Below, one piece after another: positions 16,548 through 26,356 of a DNA stretch of 64,000 nt (position 1 is the first letter of the stretch; the number at the start of each line of letters is the position of its first letter). Position numbers and translations under genes: made by a program. This DNA comes from Ostreiculturibacter nitratireducens (GTDB taxonomy: Bacteria > Pseudomonadota > Alphaproteobacteria > Rhodobacterales > Rhodobacteraceae). The stretch covers positions 186,001 through 250,000 of the forward strand of contig NZ_JAVQHL010000001.1 in assembly GCF_032670585.1 (NCBI RefSeq), read 5' to 3'. The notes beneath the pieces were generated by a model, which was given only the letters and a program-made list of their open reading frames with translations, made no database searches and was not told where the DNA came from.

Positions 16548-18632
16548 TTATTCGGCCGCGATCTTGATGACGGGCTCCATCTGCCGGAATTCTTCCTCGG
16601 ACAGGTGGCACTTGATCTGGTGCCCCTCGTCGAGGGTGCGCATCGGCGGAACCTCGCGTTCGCAGAGATTGCCCGGCACCTTGGATTTCCAGCGGCAGCG
16701 GGTCTGGAAGGGGCAGCCCGGCGGCGGGTTCATTGCCGAGGGAATGTCTCCTTCCAGGACGATGCGTTTCTTCTCCACGTGGGTGTCGGCGATCGGAACC
16801 GCCGATAGAAGCGCCTCGGTGTAGGGGTGGTAGGGCGGCGCGAAGACCTGGTCGGTCGAGCCGATCTCCACCACGTGGCCAAGATACATGACGAGCACCC
16901 GGTCCGAGAGATAGCGCACGATAGACAGGTCGTGGCTGATGAACAGAAGCGTCGTCTTGTTCTCGCGCTGAATCTCCATCAGCAGATCGGTGACCGCGGC
17001 CTGAACCGAAACGTCGAGAGCCGAGACCGGTTCGTCGGCGACGACGACCTTTGCGTCGCCGGCAAAGGCCCGGGCGATACCGACGCGCTGCTTCTGGCCA
17101 CCCGAAAGCTGTCGCGGCATGCGGTCCGCGAAGGCGCGCGGCAGCTTCACGAGGTCCAGGAGTTCCAGCATCCGGTTGCGCCGTTCGGCGTCGTTCTTGC
17201 CCACACCGAAGATCTCGAGCGCGCGCATGATCTGGCGGCCGACCGTCATCGAGGGATTGAGCGTGTCGAACGGGTTCTGGAACACCATCTGGACGCTCGA
17301 AACGGTGTCGGTCGAACGGTCGTCGATCGGAGTTCCCTGGATCTCCTGGTTGTAGAGGACGATCTTGCCGTCCGTCGCCGTCTCGAGACCCATCAGAACC
17401 TTGGCGAAGGTCGACTTGCCGCAGCCGGATTCGCCGACGATGGCAAGCGTTTCGCTTTCATGAGCTTCGAAGCTCAGCGTTTCGTTGGCCTTCACAACGC
17501 GCTTCTCGCCGCCGCCGAAGAGCTGGGAGGCGGACACTTCGTAGTACTTCCGAAGGTCTTCCGTCTTCAGCACGACGTCGCCTATCGGCGTCTTCTCAAA
17601 GGTCTTGCCCGCCGCCGGAGGGGCCGACCAGTCGATTTCGGCGACGCGGAGGCAGCGCGTGTCGTGACGCTCATGCCCGCTGACACCGACCATCGGCACG
17701 TCGGCCGCGTCGCAGCGCCCGGCCACGAAATGGTCGCAACGCGGACCGAAGTTGCAGCCGTTCGGCCGTTCGTGCGGAAGCGGGAAGTTCCCCGGAATCG
17801 CGACGAGCGGGCGGGCGTTCTTGTCCGCCCCCGGCAGCGGGATCGAACGGAAGAGCGCCTGCGTGTAAGGATGCTGCATCCGGTCGAAGACATCCTTGAC
17901 CGAACCGGTCTCCACCGCCTCGCCCGAATACATCACGCAGAGCCGGTCGCAGACGTCGAGAACGAGGCCGAGGTTGTGGCTGATGAACAGCATCGAGGTG
18001 CCGTACTTGTGGCCGAGGTCCTTCACCAGATCGACGATCCCCGCCTCGACCGTCACGTCGAGAGCGGTCGTGGGTTCGTCGAGGATGAGGAGCGAGGGCT
18101 TCGACATCAGCGCCATGGCGATGACGATCCGCTGCTGCTGGCCGCCCGAAAGCTGGTGCGGGTAGCTCTTCAGGATGCGGTCCGGGTCGGGCAGACGCAC
18201 GTCCGCCACGATCTGGCGGGCAAGGTTCCACGCTGCGTCCTTAGCCATCCCCTCGTGAATGATCGGCACTTCGGCAAGCTGGGCGCCGATCTTCATCGCG
18301 GGGTTGAGGCTCGCCATCGGCTCCTGGTAGATCATCGCGATCTCGGAACCGCGGATGTCGCGCAGTTCCGCGTCGCTCATCGTGGCGAGGTCCCGGCCCT
18401 TGAACTTGATCGATCCGCCGACGATCCGGCCGTTCTTGCCGAGGTCGCGCATCACGCCCAGGGCGACGGTGGATTTGCCGCAGCCGGATTCGCCCACGAG
18501 GCCCATCGCCTCGCCCGGCATCACGGTGCAGGAGAAGTCCATCACCGCCGGGATTTCGCGCGTCCGGGTGAAGAACGAGATCGAGAGGTTTTCGATCTCG
18601 AGGATCGGGCCGTCATATTCCCATTTGGACAT
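16548..18632 (-). CDS. peptide-type ABC transporter, fused double ATPase
   Basis: The 694-aa protein contains two nucleotide-binding domains: NBD1 (about 8-265: GESGCGKST, LSGGQQQR, LILDEPTTALDV) and NBD2 (about 355-615: GESGCGKST, LSGGQKQR, VVADEPVSALDV). Each is followed by an oligopeptide-transporter C-terminal motif with Cys residues (PNGCNFGPRC, PPGCPFQTRC). It replaces the separate DppD and DppF subunits and powers import through the two permeases encoded just upstream. It is the last gene of the four-gene operon, 4 bp after the DppC-like gene. Confidence 0.92.
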   Translation of the reverse strand: MSKWEYDGPILEIENLSISFFTRTREIPAVMDFSCTVMPGEAMGLVGESGCGKSTVALGVMRDLGKNGRIVGGSIKFKGRDLATMSDAELRDIRGSEIAMIYQEPMASLNPAMKIGAQLAEVPIIHEGMAKDAAWNLARQIVADVRLPDPDRILKSYPHQLSGGQQQRIVIAMALMSKPSLLILDEPTTALDVTVEAGIVDLVKDLGHKYGTSMLFISHNLGLVLDVCDRLCVMYSGEAVETGSVKDVFDRMQHPYTQALFRSIPLPGADKNARPLVAIPGNFPLPHERPNGCNFGPRCDHFVAGRCDAADVPMVGVSGHERHDTRCLRVAEIDWSAPPAAGKTFEKTPIGDVVLKTEDLRKYYEVSASQLFGGGEKRVVKANETLSFEAHESETLAIVGESGCGKSTFAKVLMGLETATDGKIVLYNQEIQGTPIDDRSTDTVSSVQMVFQNPFDTLNPSMTVGRQIMRALEIFGVGKNDAERRNRMLELLDLVKLPRAFADRMPRQLSGGQKQRVGIARAFAGDAKVVVADEPVSALDVSVQAAVTDLLMEIQRENKTTLLFISHDLSIVRYLSDRVLVMYLGHVVEIGSTDQVFAPPYHPYTEALLSAVPIADTHVEKKRIVLEGDIPSAMNPPPGCPFQTRCRWKSKVPGNLCEREVPPMRTLDEGHQIKCHLSEEEFRQMEPVIKIAAE

Positions 18633-18636
18633 CGGT

Positions 18637-19788
18637 TCAGTCCTTCAGGCTTTCTTCGCGGAGGCCGTCCGCAAGGAGGTTGAGGCCGAGCACGAGGCTC
18701 ATGAGGGCGATCGCCGGAGCCAGGGCAGGGTGCGGCGCGATCGAGAGCAGCCGGCGGCCGTCATTGATCGTGGAACCCCAATCCGGGCTTTCCGGGCTCA
18801 CGCCCAGGCCGAAGAAGCCGAGTGTCCCGAGGAGGATCGTGGTGTAGCCGATCCGGAGACAGAAATCGACGATGAGCGGTCCGCGGGCGTTCGGCAGGAT
18901 CTCCCACAGCATGATGTACCAGGGACCTTCACCGCGGGTCTGCGCCGCTGCGACGTAGTCCCGGGTCTGGATGTCAAGCACGAGCCCGCGCACGATCCGG
19001 AACACGGTGGGCGCGTTCACGAACACGACCGAAACGAAGACGTTCAGCAGGTTCGGGTCCATCCGGAACACGCCAAGCGGGTCGGCGTTGAAGGCGAGGC
19101 CGGAATAGGCCCAGAGACCAATGACCAGCGTGATGCCGACATAGACGTTCCGCTTGCCCGGCGAGGTGAAGAACCGGCTGTTGAACAGGATCACCGAGAA
19201 GAGGATCGGGAAGAAGAACAGCACGGCCGCGAGGATCGTGGGAATCCCCGTGACGCGGATTTCCGGCGTCACCAGGAGGTAGAACAGAAGGATGACCGGG
19301 AACGCGAGCACGAGGTTCGCAACGAAGGAAAGCCCCGTGTCGAGCCGCCCGCCGAAATAGCCGGCCGGCAGGCCGAGGGTGATGCCCACCATGAAGGCGA
19401 AGGTGGTCGCCGCCGGCGCGATGGAGAGAACCCGCTGTGCCCCCATGACCATGCGGCTGAACACGTCGCGTCCGAGGTTGTCGCCGCCGAGCAGGTAGTA
19501 GCTCGCGCCGTCCGGCGTGGCCGTGCCCGGCACCTTGTTCTTCATCTGGCTGATCTGGCTCAGCGCGTCATGCGTCGCGATCTGGCCGGCGAAGAAGGCC
19601 GTGAAGACCCAGAACAACACGATCGCGAGGCCGATCATCCCGATCGGGCTGTCGAACAGTTTGCCGTAGAGCCCGAGCTTCCGCTTGAAGCGGATCGAGA
19701 GCGCGAAGGTGATTGCGAGGGCGATCCAGACGGGCAGGAACTGCCGCAAGATCGCTACGAGGATTGCACCCCAACCAAGTTCGTCCAT
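18637..19788 (-). CDS. peptide-type ABC transporter permease (DppC/OppC type)
   Basis: The 383-aa inner-membrane protein carries an OppC-type N-terminal helix and a binding-protein-dependent transport domain with about six helices in total. The EAA-like loop (DYVAAAQTRGEGPWYIMLWEILPNA) contacts the ATPase. It is longer than usual DppC (about 300 aa): an insert at about 180-235 contains further hydrophobic segments. It is separated by one base from the DppB-like gene, so it is in the same operon. Confidence 0.9.
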   Translation of the reverse strand: MDELGWGAILVAILRQFLPVWIALAITFALSIRFKRKLGLYGKLFDSPIGMIGLAIVLFWVFTAFFAGQIATHDALSQISQMKNKVPGTATPDGASYYLLGGDNLGRDVFSRMVMGAQRVLSIAPAATTFAFMVGITLGLPAGYFGGRLDTGLSFVANLVLAFPVILLFYLLVTPEIRVTGIPTILAAVLFFFPILFSVILFNSRFFTSPGKRNVYVGITLVIGLWAYSGLAFNADPLGVFRMDPNLLNVFVSVVFVNAPTVFRIVRGLVLDIQTRDYVAAAQTRGEGPWYIMLWEILPNARGPLIVDFCLRIGYTTILLGTLGFFGLGVSPESPDWGSTINDGRRLLSIAPHPALAPAIALMSLVLGLNLLADGLREESLKD

Positions 19789-19789
19789 G

Positions 19790-20833
19790 TCAGCTGATCC
19801 TGATGCGCGGGTTGAGGAAGACGTAGCCGATGTCGGAAATCAGCTGTGTCACGAGAACGACGAAGACCGCGACGACCGAACAGCCGAGCAGAAGCTCGAT
19901 GTCGTTGTTGCCCGCAGCCTCGACCAGCGTCCAGCCGAAGCCCTTGTAGTTGAAGAGGGTCTCGACGATCACGACGCCGTTCAGGAGCCACGGGAACTGG
20001 AGCATGATCACCGTGAACGGGGCGATCAGCGCGTTCCGCAGCGCATGGCGCAGGACGACGTTGGCGAAGCTCACGCCCTTCAGCCGGGCGGTGCGGATGT
20101 ATTGCGCGGTCATGACCTCGGTCATCGAGGCACGTGTCATCCGTGCGATGTAACCCGTGCCGTAGAGCGCGATCGTGAGGACCGGCAGGAAGAAGTTCGC
20201 GAAGGTGATATCGTCCATGGCCGATGTCGCGGAGCCCTTGAACCATTTCAGCCCGACGACGGAAGAGGCGAAGACCGTGATGAACAGGACGCCCGAGACG
20301 TATTCCGGGGTCGCCGTCGTCGCGATCGAGAAGGTGGAGAGGCTGCGGTCGAGCTTCGTGCCCTCACGCATCCCCGCGAGGACGCCGATGGTCAGCGCGA
20401 GCGGGACCATGAGGAGCATGACGAAGAGCATCAGCCAGCCGGTCAGGCCGAGGCGCTTCGTGACGATGCCGCCGACGTCTTCCTTGAAGACCGTGGAGAA
20501 GCCCCAATCTCCCTGAATGACGCCGCAGAAACGAGGCGCGGTCGCAGGGTCCTGGCCGCGCTCGATGCAACGGCCGGTCGTTGTGCCGTTCTCCTCCCGC
20601 GTCCATCCGGGCACGACGCCCAGCCATTCGCCGTAGCGGATTACGAGCGGCTGTGCATAGCCGTTGCGTTCAAGCCAGCTTTGCACTTCGGCGTCGCTGA
20701 TGCGGCTGCCGGCCTCGGATTTGGCCACCTTTTCAAGGTTGGGAGGCAGGTTTGTCAGGAAGAACACGATGAAGGTGAGACAGATAGCCGTCATCACCAT
20801 CGTCGCGAAACGGCGGATCAGAAAGGGGATCAT
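19790..20833 (-). CDS. peptide-type ABC transporter permease (DppB/OppB type)
   Basis: The 347-aa permease has a DppB N-terminal helix (MIPFLIRRFATMVMTAICLT), a periplasmic loop at about 45-125 with two Cys (GRCIERG and RFCGVI), and a six-helix core with the EAA-type loop YIRTARLKGVSFANVVLRHALRNA. It pairs with the DppC-like protein to form the channel. A strong hairpin (20927-20953) separates it from the upstream binding-protein gene and may lower its expression relative to that gene. Confidence 0.92.
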   Translation of the reverse strand: MIPFLIRRFATMVMTAICLTFIVFFLTNLPPNLEKVAKSEAGSRISDAEVQSWLERNGYAQPLVIRYGEWLGVVPGWTREENGTTTGRCIERGQDPATAPRFCGVIQGDWGFSTVFKEDVGGIVTKRLGLTGWLMLFVMLLMVPLALTIGVLAGMREGTKLDRSLSTFSIATTATPEYVSGVLFITVFASSVVGLKWFKGSATSAMDDITFANFFLPVLTIALYGTGYIARMTRASMTEVMTAQYIRTARLKGVSFANVVLRHALRNALIAPFTVIMLQFPWLLNGVVIVETLFNYKGFGWTLVEAAGNNDIELLLGCSVVAVFVVLVTQLISDIGYVFLNPRIRIS

Positions 20834-20926
20834 GCGTTGTCCTTATCCGGCCCGTGGAGACACCCGGGCTGGTCGGTTGCAGGCATAAGGCCCGCGTCAG
20901 CCGGGGGCTCTCGGCGAAGAGAAAAC

Positions 20927-20953
20927 GGGGCGCGGGTGGATTGCCCGCGCCCC
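20927..20953 (-). terminator. intra-operon hairpin after the binding-protein gene
   Basis: A perfect 10-bp GC stem (20927-20936 with 20944-20953) with a 7-base loop is followed on the minus strand by GTTTTCTC. It lies between the binding-protein stop and the permease start. It is likely a partial terminator or 3'-end stabiliser, making the binding protein more abundant than the permeases. Confidence 0.65.
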
Positions 20954-20960
20954 GCACGGA

Positions 20961-22610
20961 TCAGGCTTCGATCCACCACTTGTAGTGATGGTGCTCGAAG
21001 GTCGGGTGCATGTCTGCGCCCTTCACGTTCTCCTTGAAGTGACGGTAGAGCGAGCGCCAGTACGGCTGGATCAGCACGCCTTCGTCCTGCATGATCTTTT
21101 CGATCTTGGCCATCACTTCACGCCGCTGGTCGGCATCGGCGATCGACATCGCTTCGGCGAGAGCCGCATCGAACTCAGCGTTCGCAAAGGCGGTCTCGTT
21201 CCAGGCCACGCCCGACTTGTAGGCCAGAGCGAGAACCTGGACGCCAAGCGGACGCATGTTCCACTCGGTGGCCGAGAACGGATACTTCGTCCAGTCGTTC
21301 CAGAAGGTCGAACCGGGAAGAATCGTCCGCTTGATGTTGATGCCCGCATCGCGGATCTGCGCCGCAACCGCGTCACAGGTCGCCGCCTGCCAGGCGTCGT
21401 CGATCGAGATCAGCTCAAACTCGGTGTCCGCGTGGCCGGCTTCGTCGATCATCGCCTTCGCCGCGGCCCCATCGACCGTGAGCGGAGGCAGCTCGGCGTA
21501 TTCCGGATGGATCGGGCAGACGTGGTGGTTTTCTGCGACGGTGCCGAGGCTCGCGTAGCCCAGTTCCAGGACAATGCTGTTGTCCACGGCCATTTGCATC
21601 GCCTTGCGGACTTTCACGTCGGAATAGAGATCCGAATCCTGGTTGAAGCGAACCGCGATCGTGGCCGAGGTCACGGCTTCCGACTTCGTCCAGCCGAGGC
21701 TGTCGAAGATTTCCACGAAGTCGCCCGAGGTCTGGTAGGTCATGTCGACCTCTTCCGACTCCGCCGCGGCAACGAGCGCCGCCGGGTCGGTGCCGGTGTC
21801 GATGTACTCGATCCGGTCGAGGTAGGGGCCGCCATACACCTCGGTGCCCCACCAGGGCTTATCGGACTTCACGAGCACCTGCTTGACGCCGACCTCGTTC
21901 GATTCGGGCACGTACGGGCCGGTACCGATCGGGTTCGCGGACGGGTCGCCGCCGTCGTAGGACTGGTGCATCACGGCAGCCGGATAGTCGGCCATGCCCG
22001 GGATGATCGTGATGTCGGGCGCGTTCAGCGTGAGCTTCACGGTCATGTCGTCGACGACCGTGATCGCGCCTTCGCGGGCCTGCTTCGTGGTTTCGTCCGC
22101 CAGGCTCGACATGCGCGCGGCCATCGAGTTGCCTTCGACGTTGCCGTCACACCAGCGGGTGATGTTGAACGCGACATCGGCGGCGGTGAAGGCGTCGCCG
22201 TTGGACCAGGTCACGCCCGGACGAACGTGGAGCGTGTATTCCGTGGCGTCCTCGTTGACGTCCCAGCTTTCCAGGAGCATGCCGCGAAACGAGCCGTCGC
22301 GGTTGTATTCAACGAGGTATTCCAGCCAGCCGCGGGTGAAGTTGGCCATTTCCGACCAGTCGAAGAGACGCGGGTCCTTGAGGGCCTTCGTCTCCATGTT
22401 CACGCGGAGCGTGCCGCCCGGGGTGCCCGCTTCCTGCGCGGCGGCCGGGGCCTTGATGCCGAGAAGCCCGTAGGCAACGGCCGTGGACGCACCGAGTGCC
22501 GATGCGCGGGCCAGGAATTCGCGCCGGCTCAGAAGGCCAGCCTTCACTTCCTCCGCGTACATCTGCACAGCCGGGTGCAGCCGTGTCCCGAAGGATTGGT
22601 GTTTGGTCAT
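20961..22610 (-). CDS. peptide-type ABC transporter substrate-binding protein
   Basis: The 549-aa protein has a twin-arginine type signal (SRREFLARASALGASTAVAYG, about residues 28-48) and a class C (SBP_bac_5) binding domain, with WSNGDAFTAADVAFN and NPIGTGPYVP typical of Dpp/Opp/Nik binding proteins. It delivers a ligand to the two permeases; peptides, opines or other solutes are all possible. AGGGGAGAA precedes the ATG. The operon start is upstream at 22611-22837, where a TACAAT -10-like box (complement of 22643-22648) is visible without a good -35. Confidence 0.92.
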   Translation of the reverse strand: MTKHQSFGTRLHPAVQMYAEEVKAGLLSRREFLARASALGASTAVAYGLLGIKAPAAAQEAGTPGGTLRVNMETKALKDPRLFDWSEMANFTRGWLEYLVEYNRDGSFRGMLLESWDVNEDATEYTLHVRPGVTWSNGDAFTAADVAFNITRWCDGNVEGNSMAARMSSLADETTKQAREGAITVVDDMTVKLTLNAPDITIIPGMADYPAAVMHQSYDGGDPSANPIGTGPYVPESNEVGVKQVLVKSDKPWWGTEVYGGPYLDRIEYIDTGTDPAALVAAAESEEVDMTYQTSGDFVEIFDSLGWTKSEAVTSATIAVRFNQDSDLYSDVKVRKAMQMAVDNSIVLELGYASLGTVAENHHVCPIHPEYAELPPLTVDGAAAKAMIDEAGHADTEFELISIDDAWQAATCDAVAAQIRDAGINIKRTILPGSTFWNDWTKYPFSATEWNMRPLGVQVLALAYKSGVAWNETAFANAEFDAALAEAMSIADADQRREVMAKIEKIMQDEGVLIQPYWRSLYRHFKENVKGADMHPTFEHHHYKWWIEA

Positions 22611-22837
22611 CTTGTTCTCCCCTGTGAGGTCAACTTGTAATTATTGTACTCGGGCTCCGACGCCGCGGTTTTTGAACCGCAGATGCGTGCCCGGATGCGG
22701 ACCGGTTTCATTGGCGGTATTGCGCACGGTTTCTGCCCGCACGTCAACGCCTGCTATCGGCGCTTTTTGTGATGTTTCCGACATGGGCCAAACAAAACCG
22801 ACGCAACCGCTCCGGTCAACCCGATAGCGGGGCGGCC

Positions 22838-23770
22838 TCACGCGAGTTTGCGGAACCGTGTCGGTGTCTGGCCGATGCGCGCCTGAAAGGCGCGCGTGAA
22901 ATACGCGGGGGAGGTGAAGCCCAGGCTTGCGGAAATCCTGTTGACCGGCAGGTCAGTTTCCTTCAGCAGCTTCCGAGCCTCGAACAGTGTGCGGTCGTGC
23001 AGAAGTTCGGAGGCCGGTCGACCGCAGGTCTGGTTGCAGACGCGCGTCAGGTGCGTGGGCGTGACCCCGAGGGCGGCGGCGTAGTCCGCCACGCCCATGC
23101 CTGACCGGAAATCCTTTTCCAGCAACGCCGTGTAGCGCGCCACAAGGCGGCGAGCGGAGTCCTTTCGGTGCTTTTCCTCGGGCTGCGCCACTTCGATCTG
23201 ACGTTCCAGCCAGACGCCGAGAAGCCCGAGGTGCGCCTGCGCCGCACGTTCGTGGCCGGGCCTCTTGCTCTCGAGTTCGCGCTGGATGTTGTCGAGAATT
23301 CCCGACAGTTCGTTCTGGGGCGCGGATTCCCGGATGCGCAGGTGCTTCGGTTCCTTCGGAAGCGCCACTTCGGTGTCGCGGCCGAAGAAGACGGCCGTGC
23401 CGTAGGCCTGCGGGCCCAGTTCGAACCCGTGCATCGTGCCCGCGGGTATGAAGATCGCGTTGTGCGCGCCGTAGCCTCTGGTGACGCCGGCGACCGTGAT
23501 GCGCCCCTGGCCCCGCGTGAACCACAGGAGGAGCGGTTCGGAGAGGGAGCGCATCGCCTCGACCCGCCAGCGCCCGCCATGAGCGAGGCGCGGAATGGGA
23601 ACGAGGCGAAGAGACGACGGCCCCTGGCCTTCGGGGATCGCTGACGCGCGAAGCTCGGTCACCTTGCGGGCGGGCGGCGCCTTGGGTGCTTTTTCCGGTT
23701 TGGGCGCGGGGCTGCCATCAGGAAGCTTCGACGCGTATTGCGCGAGGTTCGGGCCAGAGAAAAGCTTCAC
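22838..23770 (-). CDS. AraC-family transcription regulator
   Basis: The 310-aa protein has a cupin-like N-terminal sensing domain (about 45-150: GQGRITVAGVTRGYGAHNAIFIPAG) and a C-terminal AraC double helix-turn-helix (about 210-308: GMGVADYAAALGVTPTHLTRVCN and LPVNRISASLGFTSPAYFTRAFQARIG). It starts with GTG, after a GGGAGAAAG site. It lies on the same strand 227 bp upstream of the ABC operon, so control of that transporter is plausible but inferred. The effector is unknown. Confidence 0.9.
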   Translation of the reverse strand: MKLFSGPNLAQYASKLPDGSPAPKPEKAPKAPPARKVTELRASAIPEGQGPSSLRLVPIPRLAHGGRWRVEAMRSLSEPLLLWFTRGQGRITVAGVTRGYGAHNAIFIPAGTMHGFELGPQAYGTAVFFGRDTEVALPKEPKHLRIRESAPQNELSGILDNIQRELESKRPGHERAAQAHLGLLGVWLERQIEVAQPEEKHRKDSARRLVARYTALLEKDFRSGMGVADYAAALGVTPTHLTRVCNQTCGRPASELLHDRTLFEARKLLKETDLPVNRISASLGFTSPAYFTRAFQARIGQTPTRFRKLA

Positions 23771-23911
23771 GGGGTCTTTCTCCCATGGGTCAGGCAGAAC
23801 AGGGGCGGTCGCCGTTTTTCGGCGTTGCCGCGGAATCTAGGCTAGACAAGGCCAAATTCCAAACCGGAAAGTGAAAAGAATCAGGGCCGTCGGCGGAGCG
23901 TGGCCGATCCG

Positions 23912-24790
23912 TCACGGCATGCTCAGCCGTTTCCAGCCGGACATTCTGTTGCGGAACCAGGTCCTTTGACGCTTGGCGTATTGGCGGCTTGCAAGCTTGG
24001 CCGCGGCCACCGCCTCGTCCAACGGCATCTCTCCGCGAAGATGCGCGACGAGCTCCGGCGCGCCGATCGCCTTCGCCCAGAGCGCCGCGGGATCCCAACA
24101 GGGAAGAACGGCGCGGACCTCGTCCAGCGCGCCCTCCGCCATCATTATGTCGAAGCGCCGGTCGATGCGTTCCGCCAGCCAGTCCCGATCGGCATCCAGC
24201 ACCAGCGGCGTCACCCGATCGAGGGGCAAGAGCGGCGCGCCGGTCTCCCCATGCCATTCGGTCAGCCCGCGTCCGGTGGCCTGCAGGACTTCCCAGGCAC
24301 GCTGGATGCGCGCGGGGTTGAGCCGATCGATCCGCGCCGCCGTGGCCGCGTCAAGTTCCGCGAGCAGGGCTTCCGGCCCCTCCGCGGCTATGCGGGCATC
24401 CGCCGTGGTTCGAACGTTCGCCGGAGTCGGGGGAATCTCGGCCAGCCCGCGTGTGAGGGATGTCAGGTAAAGCCCCGTTCCGCCGACAATAATCGGCCTC
24501 ACGCCCGTCGCCAGAATGTCCTCGACCTCGCGCAGCCAGTGGCCGACGGAGTACTCGTCACCGATGTTCTTGTGGCCATAGAGAAGGTGGGGCGCGCGGG
24601 CCTCGTCCTCGGGCGAGGGGCGGGCCGAGAGGATGCGCCAGCATGACCAGACCTGCAGCGCGTCGGCATTCACGATGGTGCCGCCTTGTGCCTCGGCAAT
24701 CGCCAAGGCGAGCCCCGACTTGCCGCTCGCGGTGGGGCCGGCGATCAGGACTGGGGCAGTGGGATCTATTTCATCCAGTATTGTCAGCAT
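23912..24790 (-). CDS. miaA: tRNA dimethylallyltransferase
   Basis: The 292-aa protein has the P-loop AGPTASGKS with the catalytic-site Thr, the VGGTGLYL motif and a C-terminal RQYAKRQRTWFRN tRNA-contact segment. It transfers dimethylallyl from DMAPP to A37 of tRNAs reading UNN codons. The region that is DSxQVY in E. coli reads NADALQVW here. Its substrate derives from the Dxr pathway encoded 3 kb away. It is divergent from pyrH. Confidence 0.94.
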   Translation of the reverse strand: MLTILDEIDPTAPVLIAGPTASGKSGLALAIAEAQGGTIVNADALQVWSCWRILSARPSPEDEARAPHLLYGHKNIGDEYSVGHWLREVEDILATGVRPIIVGGTGLYLTSLTRGLAEIPPTPANVRTTADARIAAEGPEALLAELDAATAARIDRLNPARIQRAWEVLQATGRGLTEWHGETGAPLLPLDRVTPLVLDADRDWLAERIDRRFDIMMAEGALDEVRAVLPCWDPAALWAKAIGAPELVAHLRGEMPLDEAVAAAKLASRQYAKRQRTWFRNRMSGWKRLSMP

Positions 24791-24927
24791 GTTGTCACGA
24801 ATTATTCATGCAATTGGCGAGGGCGCCCTTGTCGAAGGAAGGCCGGACCTGCCCGTGCCCCGTTGAACCTGCCGCGGTTTTCCGACATTTTGCCGGCGAA
24901 ACTCAAGGCGCGGCAAGCGGGGGCGGC

Positions 24928-25671
24928 ATGGACGGGCAGAAAACAGCGGCGAAGGCGCCTCAGGTGACTTACAAACGGGTTCTCCTGAAGATTTCGGGCG
25001 AGGCCCTGATGGGCGATCAGGGCTATGGCCTGCATCCGCCGACCGTCAGCCGCATCGCTTCGGAGGTGAAGGCGGTGCACGATCTCGGTGTCGAGATCTG
25101 CATGGTGATCGGTGGCGGCAACATCTTCCGCGGGCTTCAGGGCGCCGCGCAGGGTATGGAGCGGACGACCGCCGACTACATGGGGATGCTCGCGACCGTC
25201 ATGAACGCCCTTGCCATGCAGGCGGCGCTGGAGGCCCTCGGTATCCACACCCGCGTCATCTCGGCAATCCCGATGGACCAGGTCTGTGAGCCCTACATCC
25301 GCCGCCGTGCCGTCCGCCACCTCGAAAAGAAGCGCGTCTGCATCTTTGCCGCAGGCACCGGGAACCCCTATTTCACCACGGATACGGCCGCGACTTTGCG
25401 CGCCAACGAAATGGGTTGCGAGGCGATCTTCAAGGGAACGAAGGTCGATGGCGTCTATGACAAGGACCCTAAGAAGCACGATGACGCCAAGCGCTACGAC
25501 ACCGTCAGCTACGACGAGGTTCTGCAGAAGCACCTCGGGGTGATGGATGCCTCCGCGATTGCGCTCGCGCGCGAAAACAACAAGCCGATCATCGTCTTCT
25601 CGCTGGATGAGCCCGGCGGTTTCCGCGGCATCCTCGCGGGAGAAGGGACGTATACGATCGTGAAAGGTTGA
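24928..25671 (+). CDS. pyrH: UMP kinase
   Basis: The 247-aa amino-acid-kinase fold protein has KRVLLKISGEALMG, VIGGGNIFRG, MGMLATVMNALAMQ and TDTAATLRANE, all UMP kinase hallmarks. It makes UDP from UMP as a hexamer. The ATG at 24928 is preceded by a GGGGGCGG stretch; upstream in-frame sequence is the miaA/pyrH promoter region. It is followed by frr, the usual pyrH-frr order. Confidence 0.96.
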   Translation: MDGQKTAAKAPQVTYKRVLLKISGEALMGDQGYGLHPPTVSRIASEVKAVHDLGVEICMVIGGGNIFRGLQGAAQGMERTTADYMGMLATVMNALAMQAALEALGIHTRVISAIPMDQVCEPYIRRRAVRHLEKKRVCIFAAGTGNPYFTTDTAATLRANEMGCEAIFKGTKVDGVYDKDPKKHDDAKRYDTVSYDEVLQKHLGVMDASAIALARENNKPIIVFSLDEPGGFRGILAGEGTYTIVKG

Positions 25672-25699
25672 GCCGTAAGAGTGGCTCTGCCTTTTTTTT
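25670..25699 (+). terminator. weak terminator or attenuator between pyrH and frr
   Basis: A 5-bp stem GAGCC/GGCTC (25670-25674 with 25683-25687) is followed by eight T residues at 25692-25699. The stem overlaps the pyrH stop codon. The stem is short, so partial termination is more likely than a full stop. Confidence 0.4.
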
Positions 25700-25756
25700 G
25701 CCTACGCCCCGCGATAGAAGGGGCCCAACACCTCTGCAGGGAAGCGGAAGAGACCT

Positions 25757-26320
25757 ATGTCGGAAGAGATCGAAATCGACATTGATGACCTGGAGCGCCG
25801 GATGGACGGGGCGATGACATCGCTGCGCCATGAATTCGCGACCCTCCGGACCGGCCGCGCCTCGGCGTCGATCGTCGAGCCCATCCAGGTAGACGCCTAC
25901 GGTTCGATGACGCCGATCAACCAGGTCGGCACGATCAACGTGCCGGAGCCGCGGATGGTCACCATCAACGTCTGGGACAAGAGCCTCGTCGGCAAGGTCG
26001 AGAAGGCGATCCGGGAATCGGGCCTCGGGATCAACCCGCAGCTCAACGGCACGATCATCATGCTGCCGATTCCCGAACTGAACGAAGAACGGCGCCGCGA
26101 GTTGTCGAAGGTCGCCGCACAATACGCCGAACACGCCCGTGTCGCGATCCGGAACGTCCGCCGCGACGGGATGGACCAGATCAAGAAGGCGAAGGCAGAG
26201 GGGATGAGCGAGGACGACCAGAAGTTCTGGTCGGATGAAGTGCAGGCGCTGACCGACAAGGCGATTGCCGCGGTGGACAAGGCGCTCGAAGGGAAACAGG
26301 CGGAGATCATGCAGGTCTGA
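25757..26320 (+). CDS. frr: ribosome recycling factor
   Basis: The 187-aa protein matches RRF along its length (usual 185): LRTGRASASIVEPIQVDAYG, LNQVGTINVPEPR-type region and KKAKAEGMSEDDQKFWSDEVQALTD. With EF-G it splits post-termination ribosomes. It lies between pyrH and uppS as in most proteobacteria. Confidence 0.97.
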   Translation: MSEEIEIDIDDLERRMDGAMTSLRHEFATLRTGRASASIVEPIQVDAYGSMTPINQVGTINVPEPRMVTINVWDKSLVGKVEKAIRESGLGINPQLNGTIIMLPIPELNEERRRELSKVAAQYAEHARVAIRNVRRDGMDQIKKAKAEGMSEDDQKFWSDEVQALTDKAIAAVDKALEGKQAEIMQV

Positions 26321-26356
26321 CACCTGCACCTACGCCCCGAGTGCAAAGGCAGGCGC

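Noticed and set aside
16827..18683. 618-codon plus-strand open frame
   Set aside because: It is antisense to the double ATPase gene with two Walker sites; composition is typical of a shadow frame.
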